Shown: piece by piece, positions 60,292-64,000 of the stretch
How positions within the stretch are numbered: position 1 is the stretch's first letter
How the letters are laid out: each line of letters opens with the position of its first letter
Source of the DNA: Tritrichomonas musculus
Lineage: Eukaryota; Parabasalia; Tritrichomonadida; Tritrichomonadidae
NCBI GenBank assembly: GCA_039105265.1
Contig: JAPFFF010000033.1
Coordinates: 744,001 to 808,000, forward strand
DNA length: 64,000 bases
Reading direction: 5' to 3'
Program-made: the position numbers and the translations under genes
The notes under the pieces: model-generated
What the model was told of the DNA's origin: nothing
What the model saw: only the letters and a program-made list of their open reading frames with translations
Databases searched by the model: none

Positions 60292-60882
60292 ATTAAAAAA
60301 GATGCCATGTTTTAATTTGAAATATTTAAAATTTATTAAATATAAAATCAACTATGTCATATTAAAATTCTATTAAAATTTTTCATTGAGATTTAAAACT
60401 AGAAAATGAAGTTAAATATTACATTTCATTGAAAAAATGTAAATAAAGTACAATTTTGGCTGTTGTTGTATCGATTTCTGGTATTTGTATCAAAATAAGT
60501 CAGATGTTAAAGAAGAAGAATTTCAAATAATTAAAGAATAATTTATTCATCTGTTACCTGGATTTGTATTGGTAAAATTGCTAATAGAGTGGGAGGGAAA
60601 ACTTCCTTGTTTAATTCTTTGTAATTTTGATACTGAATGTTTTAATATTTCAGTATTTTTATAATTGCTAACAAGATTTCTTTTATCTTTCTTATTTTAT
60701 TTTTAAAATTTATGTTTTTCATTTTGTAAATTAAGTTTTTCTTTTGTTGAATTCAAGATCTTTATTAAATAAAAAACGATTTATTAATTTCGGATTCTTT
60801 TTTCTATTTCTTCTAGCAAATAATTTATTGTTGATTAATGTCAGCATCATCTTTATTGAAACAACTGTCATTTGAATAAAAA
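60292..60882. other. AT-rich intergenic
   Basis: No convincing ORF or repeat is present. Confidence 0.4.
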
Positions 60883-60884
60883 TA

Positions 60885-62864
60885 GAGGTGTGAGAACTTG
60901 GAAATATGATTAAAATGCCTGATTCCTATATATGTATATCCTCACTTAATATCATATGTTATACATTATTTTTATAAATATTTATTCGGCAGGAGACAAA
61001 ATATTGTATTTTATAATATTCAATGAAATTGATGTAAACCATTCAATTTATTATGAATTAAGTTTTTATTGATATTAAAGATAATTGTAATATTAAATTT
61101 ATTTAAATTAATTATTTGTGTTTTTTGATCCATTTTTCAATATTAATCTGTCCCATTTTAAAATTTTTTTTCAAATAATCTGGAAAATCTTCATCATTTA
61201 TGTTATCTTCCTTAAAATGAGCATCAATTGGATTATTATTTTTAATAAAAAATATAAAATCATCTTCAATTTGTAAAGAATTTAAATCTTCTTCTGTCAT
61301 TTTTGAAATATGATGAAGTTTCTATATTATCTGGTCTATCCTTCTTTTTACACTTCAATTTTATTCTAATTTTCTTTGTTTTGTCATCTGATAAATTTAT
61401 ATATCTAGCAATTATATTACTACCTGATAGAGATGATGATTTTCAGATTTGCTCTTTCCAATCAACGGTTTTATAATAGGGGAACCATGAATGTTTTCAT
61501 AAGTTCTTATTTATGAGTTTTACTTCAAATAATAGAGGCCAAAATTTAAATGTAATTAATATTGGTGATTTTCAAGTTTGATTAAAAAGATTTTTAAAAA
61601 GGCATTCTAACATTATGTATATACCATAAATATGTGACAAATTCAGCATTTATTTAAAAGTAATTAACATATGATGATGATATTCAATTTATTTAATTTC
61701 ATGAAAACTAGAATTAAAAATACTTTTATTAAATATACCAGACAATAAAAAATTTTATATCATTTCCAAGAAAAATATAATAAAAATATCATTTTTAATA
61801 TAAATATATTTTTGAACGATATTGAATGCTTATAAGAATAATATTGATTGCACATATAGAAATATTTGTATATACTATCAAATTTTCAAAAAAAAAAATT
61901 CATCAAATTTTTTTTTTAAATATATCTTAAAATTCATTCCTAAAAAGATTTTACAAAGTTTTATATAAGCATTAAATTTTATAATTATTATTTTAGAATA
62001 GTTCTAGCATAAAAGATAGGTCCATTTTTTCTGTGGGATTTTCAAAACTTAAAATGCAATTTTATTAGTAGTTTTCAAATTTAATTCTAGTTTTCCTGTG
62101 AAAATATATTTTTTAAATAAATATACATATTAATATATCATCAAATTCAAAATGTAAAAGATTTTGAGTAAAATATGTTAATAATAAAATTTCGACCGAA
62201 TGGCTTAAAATTCCACAAAACACAAATTATTATATTCAATACCATAAAATAATTGATTTCTGAAATTGTCAAGAAAATATCTTAATTAGAAATATCATTT
62301 TTCTTGAATTTTTATTTTTTTAAAAAAAATTGAATGCATTTGAGAGAAAATAAAGTAATTGCTTTATTTTGAATGGGAGAGTTTTAAAATGTCTTTTGGC
62401 GAGCCATTTTCAATAATATTCTAGAATCATAATAATTATTGAAATTTATAATAAATTTTAAATAGTTATCCCTTAGAGATAAACAATATTATGAGATATT
62501 TATAAATAATGAAAAACTGAAAATAGGAGTATTAATATCTTGCGAAATTATCCAATATAAATATTTTATAAATACTTAATTCAATGTTAAATTAGAAATA
62601 ATAAATATAATAAAATATATTATTAAAAATAACTGATTATTGATCAAGATAAATATGAATTTGTTTTTTATAAGCAAATTCATATGTTTTGGTTGCTTAT
62701 AATGAAGATAAATATTAAATTAATATATTTTTATTATTATATTAGAATATAATGCTTATTTATTTTGCAAAAAATAAATTATACTTACTATTTTCCAAGA
62801 TATTACAAAAGTTTAAAAATTAAAGTTGATCGTTTTTTAAAAAAATTTTTAGTTCTCGCACCTC
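60885..62864. mobile_element. possible 1.98-kb TA-flanked inverted-repeat element
   Basis: GAGGTG(T/C)GAGAACT occurs at 60885 and, inverted, at 62864. Each copy is bordered by TA (60883-60884 and 62865-62866). The arms match for only 14 bases with one mismatch, so support is moderate. The interior is AT-rich with one 62-codon frame at 61112-61300 (minus) and no recognised transposase. It could be a worn or non-autonomous Tc1/mariner relative. Confidence 0.4.
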
Positions 62865-62866
62865 TA

Positions 62867-63279
62867 TAAAAATGATCAAAATTTTGGAAAAAAAAAATTT
62901 CAAAAAATTTTTGCTAAAAAAAAAGATGTAATTTTATAACACAAAGCTGTAGCACAATAAAATAAATCTAGTCATAAAGAATACTTCACAATTAAATTCA
63001 TGAAATTTGCCATAAAGTTGGATTCAAAATGCTTGGAACAACATTCAATTTTTTTCAATGTTTCTCTGAAAATCTTGCATTCTACTTGGGACTAATTAAC
63101 CTTTAAAATGAGGAATTTTCAAGCCTTTTGAATCTTACTTTAAAATGAAATTTGGAAAATATTTTTTTTCCAAATTGCCACCTTTCAATTTTGATTAGTT
63201 AAGGTCAATTCAAGGTGAAATATTTTGATAGTAAATGTCTTATAAATCAAATTGACAGTCAGTATTTAAAATTTTAAAA
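62867..63279. other. AT-rich upstream region of the right-edge kinase
   Basis: It has homopolymer tracts and no ORF. TCAGTA at about 63258-63263 is a weak initiator-like site. Confidence 0.35.
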
Positions 63280-64000
63280 ATGTTACCACTCAAGAAGGCA
63301 TCTAGTCAAATAAGCAAATACTTATTTGATATCAAAGATTATGCAATTGTTGAGGAGATTAACAAAGGTGGCCATGGCGTTATAATCCTAGTTAGATGCA
63401 AATTAACAGGAGCTCTTTATGCTACAAAAACCAATCCATTATCAAAACCAAAGCAATGCAAGCATTACATTCCACGAGAAGTCCGAATTTTAATTCAAGT
63501 GCATCATCCAACAATTATTCTATGTCATGGTTTCTCATTTGTCGATTTTGATAATAGGAAGAATATTACAATTCTTATGGATTACATGAAAAATGGTTCT
63601 CTTGGAGATTTAATTAAGAAAGTAATGAAAGGTGAACCTCCAAATAATTATAATAATACTAAAAAGCAAATCATCTTAATTGGAGTAGCACGTGGCATGA
63701 TGGTTTTGCACAAACATCATATTATTCACAGAGATTTAAAACCAGATAATATTCTTCTAGACGACAATTTATACCCTCTTATTACAGATTTCGGCATTTC
63801 CAAATTTTTCAATCCTTATCACTCCATGAGCCAATCAATGGGTGATAATGGTACAATTGCTTATATGGCACCAGAATTTATCTGTGGTGAACCCTTCAAC
63901 ACAAAAGCAGATGTTTATTCTTTTGGAATTTTAATGTGGGAGCTCCTTACTGGCAAACAAGCCTACCAAAATTTTTATGACAAAAAAATTGGTTCTTTTC
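63280..64000 (+). CDS. protein kinase (TKL-like), 5' part; runs off right edge
   Basis: The frame opens at the ATG at 63280 (MLPLKKASSQISKYLFDIKD) and is open to base 64000, giving 240 residues. It has a glycine loop, NKGGHGVIILV (28-38), a catalytic lysine at 50 in YATK, HRDLKPDN (150-157), DFG (170-172) and APE (197-199), then the DVYSFGILMWELLTGK block typical of TKL-type kinases. The short front before the kinase resembles many trichomonad kinases in which ankyrin or other repeats follow the catalytic domain; that part would lie outside the window. All catalytic residues seen are intact, so an active serine/threonine kinase is likely. Confidence 0.88.
   Translation, partial: MLPLKKASSQISKYLFDIKDYAIVEEINKGGHGVIILVRCKLTGALYATKTNPLSKPKQCKHYIPREVRILIQVHHPTIILCHGFSFVDFDNRKNITILMDYMKNGSLGDLIKKVMKGEPPNNYNNTKKQIILIGVARGMMVLHKHHIIHRDLKPDNILLDDNLYPLITDFGISKFFNPYHSMSQSMGDNGTIAYMAPEFICGEPFNTKADVYSFGILMWELLTGKQAYQNFYDKKIGSF

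Noticed and set aside
61112-61300. 62-codon minus-strand frame (MTEEDLNSLQIEDDF)
   Set aside because: Short, no motif, inside a probable repeat element; could be a relic, but I cannot support a gene.

Overview
The window looks like nuclear DNA of a parabasalid protist: a trichomonad, closest in flavour to Tritrichomonas/Trichomonas. The evidence is very AT-rich DNA, almost intronless genes, BspA-like leucine-rich repeats, ankyrin genes with a DUF3447-like front, TKL-type kinases, a HECT ligase, a bacterial-type SDR, many TA-flanked Tc1/mariner-like elements and a large capsid-bearing element. The species is an inference. Several genes have a TCA-type initiator-like motif 2-15 bases before the ATG.

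Region 1 (1 to about 20.4 kb) is a Polinton/Maverick-like or Polinton-like-virus element whose left end lies outside the window. It carries a fibre-like ORF open at base 1, a small beta-rich protein, two tandem related major capsid proteins, an amphipathic glycine-rich protein, a 44-residue membrane peptide, a coiled-coil protein, an A32-type packaging ATPase, a 21-residue arginine-rich peptide and a 2855-residue repeat-built protein. No polymerase, integrase or protease is seen here. A 1.72-kb Tc1/mariner-like non-autonomous element sits inside it. The right end probably lies among direct repeats and a 22-bp hairpin at 20.15-20.38 kb, just before a host beta-helix/double-RING gene.

Region 2 (22-35 kb, minus strand) is a decayed host DUF3447-ankyrin gene. 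Its ankyrin units are separated by AT-rich spacers, and one spacer is occupied by a 9.8-kb composite DNA transposon. The transposon has 118-128 bp inverted ends, TA target duplication, about 20 subterminal copies of a 20-bp motif, and two almost identical 3.7-kb genes. Each gene fuses an N-terminal ubiquitin-specific-protease-like domain, with its Cys and His boxes in place, to a C-terminal Tc1/mariner-type DDE transposase. This is the most interesting item in the window.

Region 3 (35-38 kb) holds a mariner-like MITE abutting a 17-bp AT satellite, which is itself split by a second 682-bp inverted-repeat element. A short inverted-repeat element and a broken flavoprotein gene follow.

Region 4 (38.9-64 kb) is mostly host genes: an extended SDR, a DUF3447-ankyrin-BspA gene with an AT-rich spacer, a HECT E3 ligase, an RCC1-kinase fusion, a tail-anchored protein, a broken Pmp-like surface protein, an armadillo/coiled-coil protein, an intron-containing tRNA-like gene, a caspase-like protein, a 781-residue BspA-like protein and a kinase running off the right edge. 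A hAT-type MITE with 8-bp target duplication and two TA-flanked elements lie between or within these genes.
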